Below, piece after piece: positions 17,771 through 25,905 of a stretch of 50,948 bases of DNA; within the stretch, counting starts at the first letter, position 1; each line of letters begins with the position of its first letter. Below the pieces are notes generated by a model. It ran no database searches. It had not been told where the DNA came from and saw only the letters and a program-made list of their open reading frames with translations. The stretch lies in contig JAFZHY010000006.1 of NCBI GenBank assembly GCA_017554615.1, positions 1-50,948 of the forward strand. The letters are read 5' to 3'. A program made the translations under genes and the position numbers. The stretch comes from Clostridia bacterium (GTDB taxonomy: Bacteria > Bacillota > Clostridia > UMGS1840 > HGM11507).

Positions 17771-19228
17771 TTATTTGTTTATATAGAGTTTTTTAATGTA
17801 GTGAGGACTAAAATCACTTTTGCTTGAAACTTCGCTTATATCTATTGGATATTCTCCGGTAAAACATGCTGTACAGAATCCGCATTTTGAACCTATTGGT
17901 GTTTTAAGAAGATTTTCCAGTGTTAAATAATCAAGTGAATCTGAGCCTATAAGTTCATTTATTTCATCAACTGTTCTGTCAACTGCAACAAGGTCGCTCT
18001 GTGAACCAACATCAGTTCCGAAATAACAAGGATATAAAAATGCAGGTGAACTTATTCTCATATGAACTTCTTTTGCCCCTGCTTCCCTTAACAGAGAAAC
18101 AACTCTTTTTGAAGTTGTGCCCCTAACGATAGAGTCATCAATTAAAATAACTCTTTTACCATTCACAACACTCTTTAGGGCATTAAGTTTAATTCTAACT
18201 GCATTTTCTCTCATTTCCTGAGTAGGCTGAATGAATGTTCTTGCAATATATCTGTTTTTCATAAGCCCTACTTCATAAGGAATGCCTGATTCCTGCGAAT
18301 AGCCTATTGCCGCAGATATTCCTGAATCGGGTGCAGCAATAACAACATCTGCTTCAACAGGTTTCTGACGGGCTAAATATCTACCTGCTTCTTTTCTTGC
18401 ATCATATACACTCGCACCGTCAATTATACTGTCAGGTCTTGCAAAGTATACATGCTCAAATATACAAAGTTTTGAATCGCATTTTTGTTTAGGTAAAATT
18501 GATTTTATACCGTCTTTTGTGATAACAACAATTTCGCCTGGTTCAACATCTCTTACAAATTCTGCATTTATCGCATCAAAAGCAACAGATTCAGATGCTA
18601 AAACATATGAATTTTTATATTTACCGATACATAAAGGTTTCATACCTTTAGGGTCTCTTACGCCGATAAGTTTTGACGGAGACATAACTATAAATGCATA
18701 TGCACCTATAATTTTTTTAAGCATATTTTCAATCGCATCTTCTACTGAATGGGTAAACAACCTTTCTTTTGCAATAAGATATGCAAGAATTTCAGTATCA
18801 CTTGTTCCCTGGAAAAGTGCACCTGATTGTTCTAATTCTTCTCTTAAACTTTTTGCATTGGTAAGTGTTCCGTTGTGGGCAAGAGTTAATGTTCCTTTTA
18901 CATATTTGGTAACAAGAGGCTGAGCGTTTTCTCTTGAATTACTCTCAGCAGTTGCCGCACGGACATGGCCAACTGCAATCTGCCCTGTTAAGTGGTTAAG
19001 CACCACATCGTCAAAAACTTCAGGAACAGTACCTAAATTTTTATGATATACAATCGTTCCGTTATCATTAACTGCTATACCACAAGCATCCTGACCTCTG
19101 TGCTGAATAGCAAACAGACCAAAATTTGTAAGACGGGCTACATCAAGATTTTCCTCATTGGAAAATATACCGAATACACCACATTCTTCTTTTATTTTTT
19201 CAAAATCTTTAATATCCAAAGTGTTCAT
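17771..19228 (-). CDS. purF: Amidophosphoribosyltransferase
   Basis: PurF commits PRPP to purine synthesis using glutamine. The 485-residue protein is of the Bacillus type: a 15-residue propeptide precedes the nucleophile C16 (KEECGVFG), and cysteines for a 4Fe-4S cluster appear in SKLCIFEH, SPAFLYPCYFG and GSKCGFC. The PRPP loop is VILIDDSIVRGTTSKR. Both a propeptide and the cluster imply oxygen-sensitive maturation, fitting an anaerobe. AGAGGAG lies 8 bases before the ATG. Confidence 0.96.
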   Translation of the reverse strand: MNTLDIKDFEKIKEECGVFGIFSNEENLDVARLTNFGLFAIQHRGQDACGIAVNDNGTIVYHKNLGTVPEVFDDVVLNHLTGQIAVGHVRAATAESNSRENAQPLVTKYVKGTLTLAHNGTLTNAKSLREELEQSGALFQGTSDTEILAYLIAKERLFTHSVEDAIENMLKKIIGAYAFIVMSPSKLIGVRDPKGMKPLCIGKYKNSYVLASESVAFDAINAEFVRDVEPGEIVVITKDGIKSILPKQKCDSKLCIFEHVYFARPDSIIDGASVYDARKEAGRYLARQKPVEADVVIAAPDSGISAAIGYSQESGIPYEVGLMKNRYIARTFIQPTQEMRENAVRIKLNALKSVVNGKRVILIDDSIVRGTTSKRVVSLLREAGAKEVHMRISSPAFLYPCYFGTDVGSQSDLVAVDRTVDEINELIGSDSLDYLTLENLLKTPIGSKCGFCTACFTGEYPIDISEVSSKSDFSPHYIKKLYINK

Positions 19229-19247
19229 TTAATTACTCCTCTAAAAA

Positions 19248-19757
19248 CTAACATTCTGCTTTGATTTTTTGTTGAAGTCTTTCATCTTTTTTTATAACTT
19301 CATTTTTCATATCTTCTTTAAATTTTTTCATATTATCTTTAAGATAAGGATATTTTAAAGAAAGAATCTGAACAGCAAGTATTGCAGCATTTTTGGAATT
19401 ATCTATACCAACAGTTGCAACCGGGATACCTGCAGGCATCTGAACAATAGAATAAAGAGCATCCATACCGTCTAATGCTTTCCCTTTAACAGGAATTCCT
19501 ATAACAGGAACCGTTGTAAACGCAGCAAGAACGCCCGGAAGATGAGCCGCCATACCGGCTGCCGCTATAATTACTTCTATTCCGTTATCTTCTGCATTCT
19601 TTGCAAAGTCTTTGGCAAGGTCAGGAGTTCTGTGTGCACTCATAACATTACACATAACTTCAACACCGTTTTCCTTTAAAAAACTTATTGCAGGTTTTAA
19701 TACTTCATAATCTGAATCACTGCCCATAATAAGAGCAACTTTTGGATTTTTGTTCAT
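19248..19757 (-). CDS. purE: N5-carboxyaminoimidazole ribonucleotide mutase, class I PurE
   Basis: PurE makes CAIR, in purine synthesis. The 169-residue protein has GSDSDYEVLKPA (13-24), the SAHRTPD active-site motif and AAAGMAAHLPGV. It heads the purine run purE-F-M-N-IMP cyclohydrolase-H-D. No purK, purC, purB or purL is in the window. GAGGGAAG precedes the ATG. Confidence 0.95.
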   Translation of the reverse strand: MNKNPKVALIMGSDSDYEVLKPAISFLKENGVEVMCNVMSAHRTPDLAKDFAKNAEDNGIEVIIAAAGMAAHLPGVLAAFTTVPVIGIPVKGKALDGMDALYSIVQMPAGIPVATVGIDNSKNAAILAVQILSLKYPYLKDNMKKFKEDMKNEVIKKDERLQQKIKAEC

Positions 19758-19812
19758 AATTCTTCCCTCGCTTGTTTATTATAAAAAATATTAACGCATT
19801 ATAATTCATTTA

Positions 19813-19841
19813 ATGATAACATATTATATAATAAAATTCAA
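19813..19841 (-). promoter_or_regulatory. Candidate promoter of the purine operon
   Basis: The minus strand has TTGAAT (19836-19841), a 17-base spacer and an extended -10, TGT-TATCAT (19813-19818), 56 bases before the purE ATG. A TATAAT at 19798-19803 is an alternative -10 with a poorer -35. No purine riboswitch or PurR-box-like element was recognised in 19758-19935, which otherwise holds only AT-rich sequence. Confidence 0.4.
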
Positions 19842-19935
19842 TAGAAACGGATAATAAAATTATAGAAAAACAGTGGAAAATATAATTAAAATGTAACATT
19901 TTTAACAAAAAAATAAAATAATGAAATATACCGCT

Positions 19936-19969
19936 AAAAAAGCGTACTGAATTTTCAGTACGCTTTTTT
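19936..19969. terminator. Intrinsic terminator, usable on both strands
   Basis: A 16-base-pair stem (19936-19951 with 19954-19969; core AGCGTACTGAA/TTCAGTACGCT) is bounded by A6 and T6, so either strand reads as stem plus U-run. On the minus strand it closes the tRNA/hairpin-array unit before the purine promoter. Confidence 0.8.
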
Positions 19970-20009
19970 CTTGCTTTTTATATACATAATGAATATGAGT
20001 TGTTTTAGT

Positions 20010-20182
20010 CGATATGCAAACTTCGTTTGCTCGATATTTTTACTTCGTAAAATCGATATGTTTTCTCTATGCTCAAACTCGATATAATATAAATCTCGTT
20101 GCGTCAGCAACATATCGAGTGCGATAGCATATATCGAGTCATTTATGACACATCGAAAATCTCGCAAGAGATTTATATCGAT
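20010..20182. repeat. Array of short hairpins separated by CGATAT/ATATCG words
   Basis: Seven small palindromes lie side by side: GCAAACTTCGTTTGC (20016-20030), TTTTACTTCGTAAAA (20038-20052), an imperfect GTTT...AAAC (20060-20078), GTTGCGTCAGCAAC (20098-20111), TGCGATAGCA (20120-20129), GTCATTTATGAC (20138-20149) and AAATCTCGCAAGAGATTT (20157-20174). The left part uses CGATAT as spacer and the right part ATATCGA, so the whole is also an inverted repeat. It has no coding capacity. A miniature, MITE-like repeat or a structured RNA are both possible. Confidence 0.65.
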
Positions 20183-20191
20183 GAAAAAAAA

Positions 20192-20213
20192 ACAGTTTTC
20201 AAACGAAAACTGT
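20192..20213. terminator. Terminator following tRNA-Leu
   Basis: The nine-base-pair stem ACAGTTTTC/GAAAACTGT with an AAAC loop is flanked by A-rich and T-rich runs. On the minus strand it begins 10 bases after the tRNA CCA end and is followed by at least eight U. It could also stop plus-strand transcription. Confidence 0.8.
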
Positions 20214-20222
20214 CTTTTTTTC

Positions 20223-20311
20223 TGGTGCCGGAAACCGGAATCGAACCGGTACGGGAGTCGCCTCCCACAGGATTTTAAGTCCTGGGCGTCTGCCAGTTCC
20301 GCCACTCCGGC
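20223..20311 (-). tRNA. tRNA-Leu (anticodon UAA)
   Basis: An 89-base class II tRNA on the minus strand. The acceptor stem is GCCGGAG paired with TTCCGGC, the discriminator is A and CCA is encoded. The anticodon stem is CAGGA/TCCTG around loop CTTAAAA, giving anticodon UAA. A long variable arm (GGGAG-GCGA-CTCCC) and GGTTCGATTCC T-arm are present, all diagnostic of tRNA-Leu. Confidence 0.97.
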
Positions 20312-20339
20312 AAATGCAATCAGAATTGATTACTAAAAG

Positions 20340-20368
20340 ATAATAACATAATAAAAAGAATTTGTCAA
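20340..20368 (-). promoter_or_regulatory. Promoter of tRNA-Leu
   Basis: Minus-strand TTGACA (20363-20368), a 17-base spacer and TATTAT (20340-20345) end about 28 bases before the tRNA 5' end. This makes the tRNA independent of the divIC operon. Confidence 0.75.
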
Positions 20369-20388
20369 TATATTTTTTAAAGTTTTTT

Positions 20389-20667
20389 TTAATTCATATC
20401 AGGGTTGATAAAAACTGTTTCATTAGATTTTAAAAGACCCAAGTCATCTCTTGCGATAGTTTCATACGAATCAGCAGTGTCAAGATTTGCATCTTCTTTT
20501 TTAAGCTCTTCGTTTTTCTTTGTTTCTTCATCTATAAGGCCAATATACTTTTCTTTTTCACTCTTGATATTCATCCCGTCAACTGCTGCCTGATAATGCA
20601 TAATGCCAACATAAATGGTAGCAAGAATCATAAGAAAAACCGAAAATCTTTTAACATTAATTTTCAT
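20389..20667 (-). CDS. divIC: Septum formation initiator DivIC/FtsB-like protein
   Basis: A 92-residue bitopic division protein: a short cytoplasmic N-terminus, one membrane segment (about 8-25), a charged extracytoplasmic coiled coil (about 35-65) and the family motif ARDDLGLLKSNE near the C-terminus. DivIC bridges FtsL and DivIB at the division site. The start at 20667 follows the yabQ stop by one base with AAAAGGGAAG upstream; a further in-frame start at 20697 would lie inside yabQ. The order rqcP-yabP-yabQ-divIC matches Bacillus. Confidence 0.85.
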   Translation of the reverse strand: MKINVKRFSVFLMILATIYVGIMHYQAAVDGMNIKSEKEKYIGLIDEETKKNEELKKEDANLDTADSYETIARDDLGLLKSNETVFINPDMN

Positions 20668-20668
20668 T

Positions 20669-21154
20669 CTATATCTTCCCTTTTCTTTTAATAACATTCT
20701 TTATGCCAAAGACTGTTTTAGCATAAGTGTTTTTAATACATCCCAAGGGCTTTTCAACCACTTTTTTTACAAGCCGAAAAAAACCTGATAATATTATAAC
20801 AAATAATTTTACAGGATACAATAGAATTTTTAAAATTTCTCTTAAAATTATTAAAATTTTTTCAAGGATTTTATAAACTATTCTGTTTACTGAACAAAAG
20901 TATATAACTATACCCAATATAAAACCGCAAATATGGTAAAATCTAAAATTAAGTGCGCAAATCTGATAGAAGGAAAAGAATACAAAAATTGCAGAAGTCA
21001 TAACAAAAATAACATCTATAAAATCTCTTGTAATCTTATTTTTAAAAACTATATTCTTTAAGCATTTAAAAAAATCAAAAAACATTCCAAGAATAAATCC
21101 AGAAAAAGCGGAATACAAAAAAGAAATAGTCTGGTCTAAAACTGTTATTTCCAT
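20669..21154 (-). CDS. yabQ: Spore cortex biosynthesis protein YabQ
   Basis: A 161-residue membrane protein with about four hydrophobic segments in the first 110 residues and a basic C-terminal tail, matching YabQ. In Bacillus it is a mother-cell protein of the outer forespore membrane needed for cortex formation. Its place between yabP and divIC supports the call, since the sequence itself is poorly conserved. It lies 6 bases after yabP. Confidence 0.85.
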   Translation of the reverse strand: MEITVLDQTISFLYSAFSGFILGMFFDFFKCLKNIVFKNKITRDFIDVIFVMTSAIFVFFSFYQICALNFRFYHICGFILGIVIYFCSVNRIVYKILEKILIILREILKILLYPVKLFVIILSGFFRLVKKVVEKPLGCIKNTYAKTVFGIKNVIKRKGKI

Positions 21155-21160
21155 ATTTTT

Positions 21161-21430
21161 TTACCTGAACATTCTTGAAAAAACTGAGTGTTTTGTTCTT
21201 TCATCAGTAAGATATTCCAAAGAATAAAAGTCTCCTGTTGCAGATATTTCCTCCATATCAAGATTAAGTTTTTCAATTTTTATGTTATTCCCTTTTATTG
21301 ATAATGTTCCAAGATCAGTTATAAGAACTACTGAATTATCATCAAAACTTTCCACTTCTTTGACACCTGTTATCTCAAGCCTTTTTCTTCCTTCCAATAA
21401 TATATTTTGATTTCTTGATTCTTCAGCCAT
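21161..21430 (-). CDS. yabP: Sporulation protein YabP
   Basis: An 89-residue YabP/YqfC-family protein (LEGRKRLEITGVKEVESFD, then LITDLGTLSIKGNNIKIEKLNL), expected in the mother cell and needed for spore cortex formation. Its strong ribosome site GGGAGGTG lies in the 3' arm of a terminator-like hairpin after rqcP, which may control expression (see that entry). The gene indicates that the host makes endospores. Confidence 0.88.
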   Translation of the reverse strand: MAEESRNQNILLEGRKRLEITGVKEVESFDDNSVVLITDLGTLSIKGNNIKIEKLNLDMEEISATGDFYSLEYLTDERTKHSVFSRMFR

Positions 21431-21471
21431 AAAAAAAGCACCTCCCGAAACTAATATATTCCGGTTGGTGC
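21431..21471 (-). terminator. Terminator-like hairpin overlapping the yabP ribosome site
   Basis: On the minus strand GCACC (21467-21471) and CCGGAA (21459-21464) pair with TTTCGG (21445-21450) and GGTGC (21438-21442), followed by seven U (21431-21437) that run into the yabP ATG. The lower 3' arm is the GGAGGTG Shine-Dalgarno. It can act as a terminator after rqcP and, in read-through RNA, would hide the yabP ribosome site. Confidence 0.6.
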
Positions 21472-21478
21472 CTATTTA

Positions 21479-21721
21479 TTACAGTATTACCTCAAACATT
21501 GAGGAAGCCTCTTCCTTTTTTACATGTTCGCTAAGATTAGTTACTCTTATTTTAACTTCACGGTCGCCGAAACGAATAGAAAGTTCATCGCCTATTTTAA
21601 CATCATATGACGGTTTAACTACTTTTGTGTTAACACTGATTCTGCCTTGTTCACAAGCCTCATTGGCAACGCTTCTTCTCTTTATAAGTCTTGAAATTTT
21701 TAAATATTTATCTATTCTCAT
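21479..21721 (-). CDS. rqcP: RNA-binding S4 domain protein RqcP (YabO/Hsp15-like)
   Basis: An 80-residue S4-domain protein ([23 protein letters not shown] start, [20 protein letters not shown]). RqcP works with RqcH on obstructed 50S subunits in alanine tailing for ribosome quality control. Its position before yabP-yabQ-divIC is the standard Firmicute arrangement. The ATG overlaps the folD stop (ATGA). rqcH itself is not in the window. Confidence 0.92.
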   Translation of the reverse strand: MRIDKYLKISRLIKRRSVANEACEQGRISVNTKVVKPSYDVKIGDELSIRFGDREVKIRVTNLSEHVKKEEASSMFEVIL

Positions 21722-22575
21722 ATAAGCCCCGCCTTTAATTTTGCCGCAGTAAGTGTATTTTGCATAAGCATTGCTATTGTCATAGGCCCTACTCCGCCTG
21801 GAACAGGGGTTATAAATGATGCAACTTCTGACACACCGTCAAAATCTACATCACCGCATAATTTACCGTCAGGAAGTCTGTTCATACCAACATCTATTAC
21901 AACAGCGCCTTCTTTTACCATATCTTTTGTAACCATTTTAGCAACACCGACTGCTGCTACAACTATATCGGCTCTTTTAACAACTTCAGCTAAATCTTTT
22001 GTTTTAGAGTGGCAGATTGTAACAGTTGCGTTTTTATGAAGCATAAGCATTGCCTGTGGTTTACCTACTATATTGCTTCTTCCGATTATAACACATTCTT
22101 TACCAGAAATATCAATGCCTGTTTCTTTAATAAGTTCCATAACACCTGCAGGTGTACAAGGAAGAAAATTAAAATCTCCTATCATAATTTTACCCACATT
22201 TACAGGATGAAATGCATCAACATCTTTTTCAGGGATAATTGTATTTATAATAAGTTTTTCGTCAAGATGTTTTGGTAAAGGAAGCTGAACCAATATACCG
22301 TTTATTTTATCATCGTAATTAAGTTTACTGATAAGTTCTAAAAGTTCTTCCTCTGTTGTTTCTTCTTTTAGCGCATATTCAACTGAGTACATACCAAGTT
22401 CTTCACACGCCTTCTTTTTAGAGTTGACATAAACTCTTGATGCAGGGTTATTACCAACAATAACAACTGCAAGACCTGGAACTATACCTTTATTTTTTAG
22501 TTCTTCCACTTCTTTTTTTATTTTTTCCTTTATGTTTTGTGAGACTTGTTTTCCGTTTATTATTTGTGCGTTCAT
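21718..22575 (-). CDS. folD: Bifunctional methylenetetrahydrofolate dehydrogenase/cyclohydrolase
   Basis: FolD interconverts methylene-, methenyl- and 10-formyl-THF and supplies the formyl donor for PurN and the AICAR transformylase. The 285 residues include the catalytic lysine in [25 protein letters not shown], the NADP-binding [15 protein letters not shown] and the C-terminal [14 protein letters not shown] block. The start at 22575 matches the family N-terminus. The first 86 bases overlap the end of the ygiQ-like gene in another frame. Confidence 0.95.
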   Translation of the reverse strand: MNAQIINGKQVSQNIKEKIKKEVEELKNKGIVPGLAVVIVGNNPASRVYVNSKKKACEELGMYSVEYALKEETTEEELLELISKLNYDDKINGILVQLPLPKHLDEKLIINTIIPEKDVDAFHPVNVGKIMIGDFNFLPCTPAGVMELIKETGIDISGKECVIIGRSNIVGKPQAMLMLHKNATVTICHSKTKDLAEVVKRADIVVAAVGVAKMVTKDMVKEGAVVIDVGMNRLPDGKLCGDVDFDGVSEVASFITPVPGGVGPMTIAMLMQNTLTAAKLKAGLI

Positions 22576-24418
22576 TTTCCGTTTTTCCTTTCGTTTCCTT
22601 AGTTTTATTCTTAGTTATCCTTGGTTTTATAAGACATTTTTTATCAAAGCCTATAAGGTCTTTTCTTCCTGCAATAATGAGCGCTTCTTTAACTGTTTCG
22701 TAGTTTTCTTTTTTTCTATATTGTAAAAGGGCTCTTTGCATATTTTTTTCTTTATATGTTTTAGGAACAAACACCTTTTCCATATTAATAGGGTTTAACC
22801 CTGTGTAATACATACAGGTAGAGATTGTTCCAGGTGTAGGATAAAAGTCCTGAACCTGTTCAGGCTGATAATTTATATCCCTTAAATATTCTGAAAGTTC
22901 AATAGCATCAGAAAGTGTACTTCCGGGATGAGATGACATAAGATAAGGAACAATATACTGCTCTTTCCCTGCCTGTTTTGAATATTTAAAAAACTTTTCT
23001 CTGAAATTATTAAAAACCTTTATTTCAGGTTTACCCATTAAAGACAATACCCTTTTTGAGCAATGTTCAGGGGCAACTTTTAACTGACCTGAAACATGGT
23101 CTTTTACTAATTCTTTAAAAAACTCATTGTTTTTATCATAAACAAGATAGTCAAAGCGGATACCCGAACGGATAAACACTTTCTTTACCCCGTCAATTTC
23201 TTTTATTTTACGAAGAAGATTTAAGTATTCTGTGTGTGAAACCTTTAAATTTTTACAAGGTGTAGGGGCAAGACATTGTCTTTCTTTACATGCTCCCCAT
23301 TTATCCTGCTTATCACACGAAGGATATCTGAAGTTGGCAGTAGGCCCTCCCACATCGTGAATATATCCTTTAAAGTCTTCGTCATATACCATTTTCTTAA
23401 CTTCGCTTAATATTGATTTTTCACTTCTTGACGAAACTACTCTTCCCTGATGAAAGGCAAGAGAACAGAAATTACATCCGCCAAAACATCCACGCTCGGA
23501 TATAATTGAAAACTTAACTTCGTCAATAGCAGGAACTCCCCCATATTTATCATATAAAGGATGCCATTTTCTCTGATAGTTATACGAATATACTTTATCA
23601 AGTTCCTGCCTTGTTAAAACTTTTTGAGGAGGGTTCTGAACAAGATAAATATTATCATTTTGTTTTTCTATTAGAATTTTACCAATACATGGGTTATGCT
23701 CTTCGTACTGAATTTTAACAGACTTAGCATATTTTGTTTTACTCTCGCTAACTTCCTCATATGACGGAAGCATTATATAATCTTTAATATTTTCAATATC
23801 TTTTGTAAGATAACATGTTCCTTTTATATCGGTAAGTGTTTTTATATCCTCGCCGTTACCAAGCCTTGTAACAATTTCCTTAATGGCTCTCTCGCCCATA
23901 CCGTAGCATAAAAGGTCTGCCTGGGAATCGCATAAGACAGATCTTTTAACCTTATCCTGCCAGTAGTCATAGTGGGCAAATCTTCTTAATGAGGCTTCTA
24001 TTCCGCCTATTATAACAGGCACATTTTTATATATACTTCTTATTTTGTTTGCATAAACAATAGTAGGCCTGTCAGGTCGAAGTCCTGCTTTCCCACCTGG
24101 AGAATAAGAATCTGTACTTCTTTTTTTCTTATTTACAGTATAGTGATTAACCATCGAGTCAATATTACCACCTGAAATAAGAAAGGCAAATTTAGGTTTG
24201 CCGAATATCTTAAAAGCGTTATCATCTTTCCAGTCAGGCTGAGAAATAATTCCTATCTTAAACCCACAGTCTTCTACTACTCTTCCTATTATAGCATTAG
24301 CAAAAGAAGGGTGGTCAACATAAGCATCGGCTGAAATTAAACCAAAATCAACCTCTTCCCATCCTCTTTGGTGCATTTCTTCAGTTGTAATTGGTAGAAA
24401 TAAATTTTTATTACTCAT
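22490..24418 (-). CDS. YgiQ family radical SAM protein
   Basis: A 642-residue radical SAM protein: N-terminal YgiQ domain ([14 protein letters not shown] at 7-20, later FAHYDYW), the CxxxCxxC iron-sulfur motif C311/C315/C318 in [10 protein letters not shown], and the family block [13 protein letters not shown]. The function of YgiQ is unknown. The last roughly 45 residues are lysine-, threonine- and asparagine-rich ([10 protein letters not shown] and onward), a basic tail common in the family. The last 28 codons plus the stop lie inside folD in a different frame. Confidence 0.9.
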   Translation of the reverse strand: MSNKNLFLPITTEEMHQRGWEEVDFGLISADAYVDHPSFANAIIGRVVEDCGFKIGIISQPDWKDDNAFKIFGKPKFAFLISGGNIDSMVNHYTVNKKKRSTDSYSPGGKAGLRPDRPTIVYANKIRSIYKNVPVIIGGIEASLRRFAHYDYWQDKVKRSVLCDSQADLLCYGMGERAIKEIVTRLGNGEDIKTLTDIKGTCYLTKDIENIKDYIMLPSYEEVSESKTKYAKSVKIQYEEHNPCIGKILIEKQNDNIYLVQNPPQKVLTRQELDKVYSYNYQRKWHPLYDKYGGVPAIDEVKFSIISERGCFGGCNFCSLAFHQGRVVSSRSEKSILSEVKKMVYDEDFKGYIHDVGGPTANFRYPSCDKQDKWGACKERQCLAPTPCKNLKVSHTEYLNLLRKIKEIDGVKKVFIRSGIRFDYLVYDKNNEFFKELVKDHVSGQLKVAPEHCSKRVLSLMGKPEIKVFNNFREKFFKYSKQAGKEQYIVPYLMSSHPGSTLSDAIELSEYLRDINYQPEQVQDFYPTPGTISTCMYYTGLNPINMEKVFVPKTYKEKNMQRALLQYRKKENYETVKEALIIAGRKDLIGFDKKCLIKPRITKNKTKETKGKTENERTNNKRKTSLTKHKGKNKKRSGRTKK

Positions 24419-24527
24419 AACAGAATTATTCTACTATTTTTTTATTAAAAAATCAATAGCATATAAAAATATCAATATTTTTTTAAAATTATAGAAAATA
24501 ATTCTTTAAAAATTAAAATGAATATGA

Positions 24528-24533
24528 TATAAT
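24528..24533 (+). promoter_or_regulatory. Extended -10 promoter of pyrH-frr
   Basis: TGATATAAT on the plus strand is an extended -10 (TGnTATAAT, hexamer 24528-24533). A weak TTTAAA (24505-24510) lies 17 bases upstream. The pyrH ATG is 40 bases downstream, preceded by AAAGGG. The 155-base divergent gap holds no other clear feature. Confidence 0.65.
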
Positions 24534-24573
24534 AATTAAAATTAAGTAATTACATAATGAAAGGGATGATTTT

Positions 24574-25284
24574 ATGGGCTATTGTAAATACAAAAGAGTT
24601 CTTTTAAAATTAAGCGGAGAGGCGCTTTCTAACAAAGAAGGGTTTGGTCTTAATTTTACAAAGATTAAAGAAGTGTGCGAACAGGTTAAAATTTTAACAC
24701 AAATGGGCATCGAAACTGCTATCGTTGTAGGTGGCGGAAACTTCTGGAGAGGCAGAAGCGGAGATAATATGGACAGAACCCGTGCAGACCATATGGGAAT
24801 GTTAGCCACAACTATCAATGCTCTTGCTATTTTAGATACTTTAGAATCAGTTGGTGTTCCTGCAAGAGTTCAGACAGGTATTGAAATGAAACAGATTGCA
24901 GAACCGTATATAAGAAATAAAGCAATAAGACATCTTGAAAAAGGAAGAGTTGTCGTGTTCGGTTGCGGAACAGGAAATCCTTTCTTCTCTACTGATACTG
25001 CAGCATCTTTAAGAGCAGCAGAAATTGAAGCAGAAGTTATTCTTCTTGCAAAAAATGTTGACGGTGTTTATTCTGCAGACCCTAACATTGATAAAAATGC
25101 AGTAAAATATGATTCTATTAAGTACATAGATGTTCTTAATAAAGGATTAAAGGTTATGGACTCTACAGCCATTTCATTATGTATGGATAATAAAATTCCT
25201 ATCGAAGTTTTTGGTCTTGATATTCCTGAAAATATAATCAAGGTTGTTAAAGGCGAAAAAATCGGAACTTATGTTGGCGAATAA
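24574..25284 (+). CDS. pyrH: UMP kinase
   Basis: PyrH phosphorylates UMP to UDP with ATP; bacterial forms are hexamers controlled by GTP and UTP. The 236 residues have LKLSGEAL (10-17), [11 protein letters not shown], the [12 protein letters not shown] nucleotide site and [11 protein letters not shown]. It is one of only two plus-strand genes and is followed 25 bases later by frr. The usual Firmicute neighbours rpsB and tsf are not upstream. Confidence 0.96.
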   Translation: MGYCKYKRVLLKLSGEALSNKEGFGLNFTKIKEVCEQVKILTQMGIETAIVVGGGNFWRGRSGDNMDRTRADHMGMLATTINALAILDTLESVGVPARVQTGIEMKQIAEPYIRNKAIRHLEKGRVVVFGCGTGNPFFSTDTAASLRAAEIEAEVILLAKNVDGVYSADPNIDKNAVKYDSIKYIDVLNKGLKVMDSTAISLCMDNKIPIEVFGLDIPENIIKVVKGEKIGTYVGE

Positions 25285-25308
25285 TATTAAGAAAGGACTT
25301 AACAAGAT

Positions 25309-25863
25309 ATGAAAGAAACAATTAATAATACAGAATTAAGAATGCAAAAATCAATCGATGCACTTAATCACGAATATGCATCAATTCGTGCAGGAAGAGC
25401 AAACGCTTCAATTTTAGATAAAATCAAAGTTGAATACTACGGTACTCCTACACCAATTAACCAACTTGGAAATATATCAGTTCCTGAAGCAAAAACTCTT
25501 CTTATTCAACCATGGGATGCTTCAGTTTTAAAAGAAATAGAAAAAGAAATTCAGAAATCCGATATTGGCATTAACCCTACAAATGACGGAAAAGTTATAA
25601 GACTTAACTTCCCTCCTCTTACAGAAGAAAGAAGAAAAGCACTTGTTAAAGATGTCAGCAAAATTGCTGAAAACGCAAAAGTTTCAATAAGAAATATCAG
25701 AAGAGACGGTATAGATAAAATCAAAGCTCTTAAAAAAGATAATCAGATTACTGAAGATGATGTTAAAGAAGCAGAAGAAAAAATTCAGAAAATTACTGAT
25801 AAATATATAAAGAATGTTGATGAAATCGCAAAAGAAAAAGAAAAAGAAATATTAACAGTATAA
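25309..25863 (+). CDS. frr: Ribosome recycling factor
   Basis: RRF splits post-termination ribosomes together with EF-G. The 184-residue protein has the tRNA-mimicking three-helix bundle pattern, with IRAGRANASILDKIKVEYYG and the C-terminal helix KIQKITDKYIKNVDEIAKEKEKEI. AGAAAGGA lies upstream. A strong terminator closes the two-gene unit 4 bases after the stop, so uppS and cdsA do not follow as they often do. Confidence 0.96.
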   Translation: MKETINNTELRMQKSIDALNHEYASIRAGRANASILDKIKVEYYGTPTPINQLGNISVPEAKTLLIQPWDASVLKEIEKEIQKSDIGINPTNDGKVIRLNFPPLTEERRKALVKDVSKIAENAKVSIRNIRRDGIDKIKALKKDNQITEDDVKEAEEKIQKITDKYIKNVDEIAKEKEKEILTV

Positions 25864-25866
25864 TAC

Positions 25867-25903
25867 TTAAAACCCATAATACCAACGGTATTATGGGTTT
25901 TAA
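25867..25903. terminator. Bidirectional terminator between convergent frr and a dehydrogenase gene
   Basis: A 17-base-pair stem TTAAAACCCATAATACC (25867-25883) pairs with 25887-25903 across an AAC loop. The A/T ends give U-runs on both strands, and it lies exactly between the two converging stop codons. Confidence 0.9.
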
Positions 25904-25905
25904 AT

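Noticed and set aside
18519-18923. A 134-codon plus-strand open frame
   Set aside because: It lies wholly antisense to purF, which is firmly identified.
19955-20305. A 116-codon open frame on the minus strand beginning MAELADAQDLKSCG
   Set aside because: It starts inside the tRNA-Leu, reads through its terminator and the hairpin array. Translated tRNA-Leu gives this false N-terminus in many genomes.
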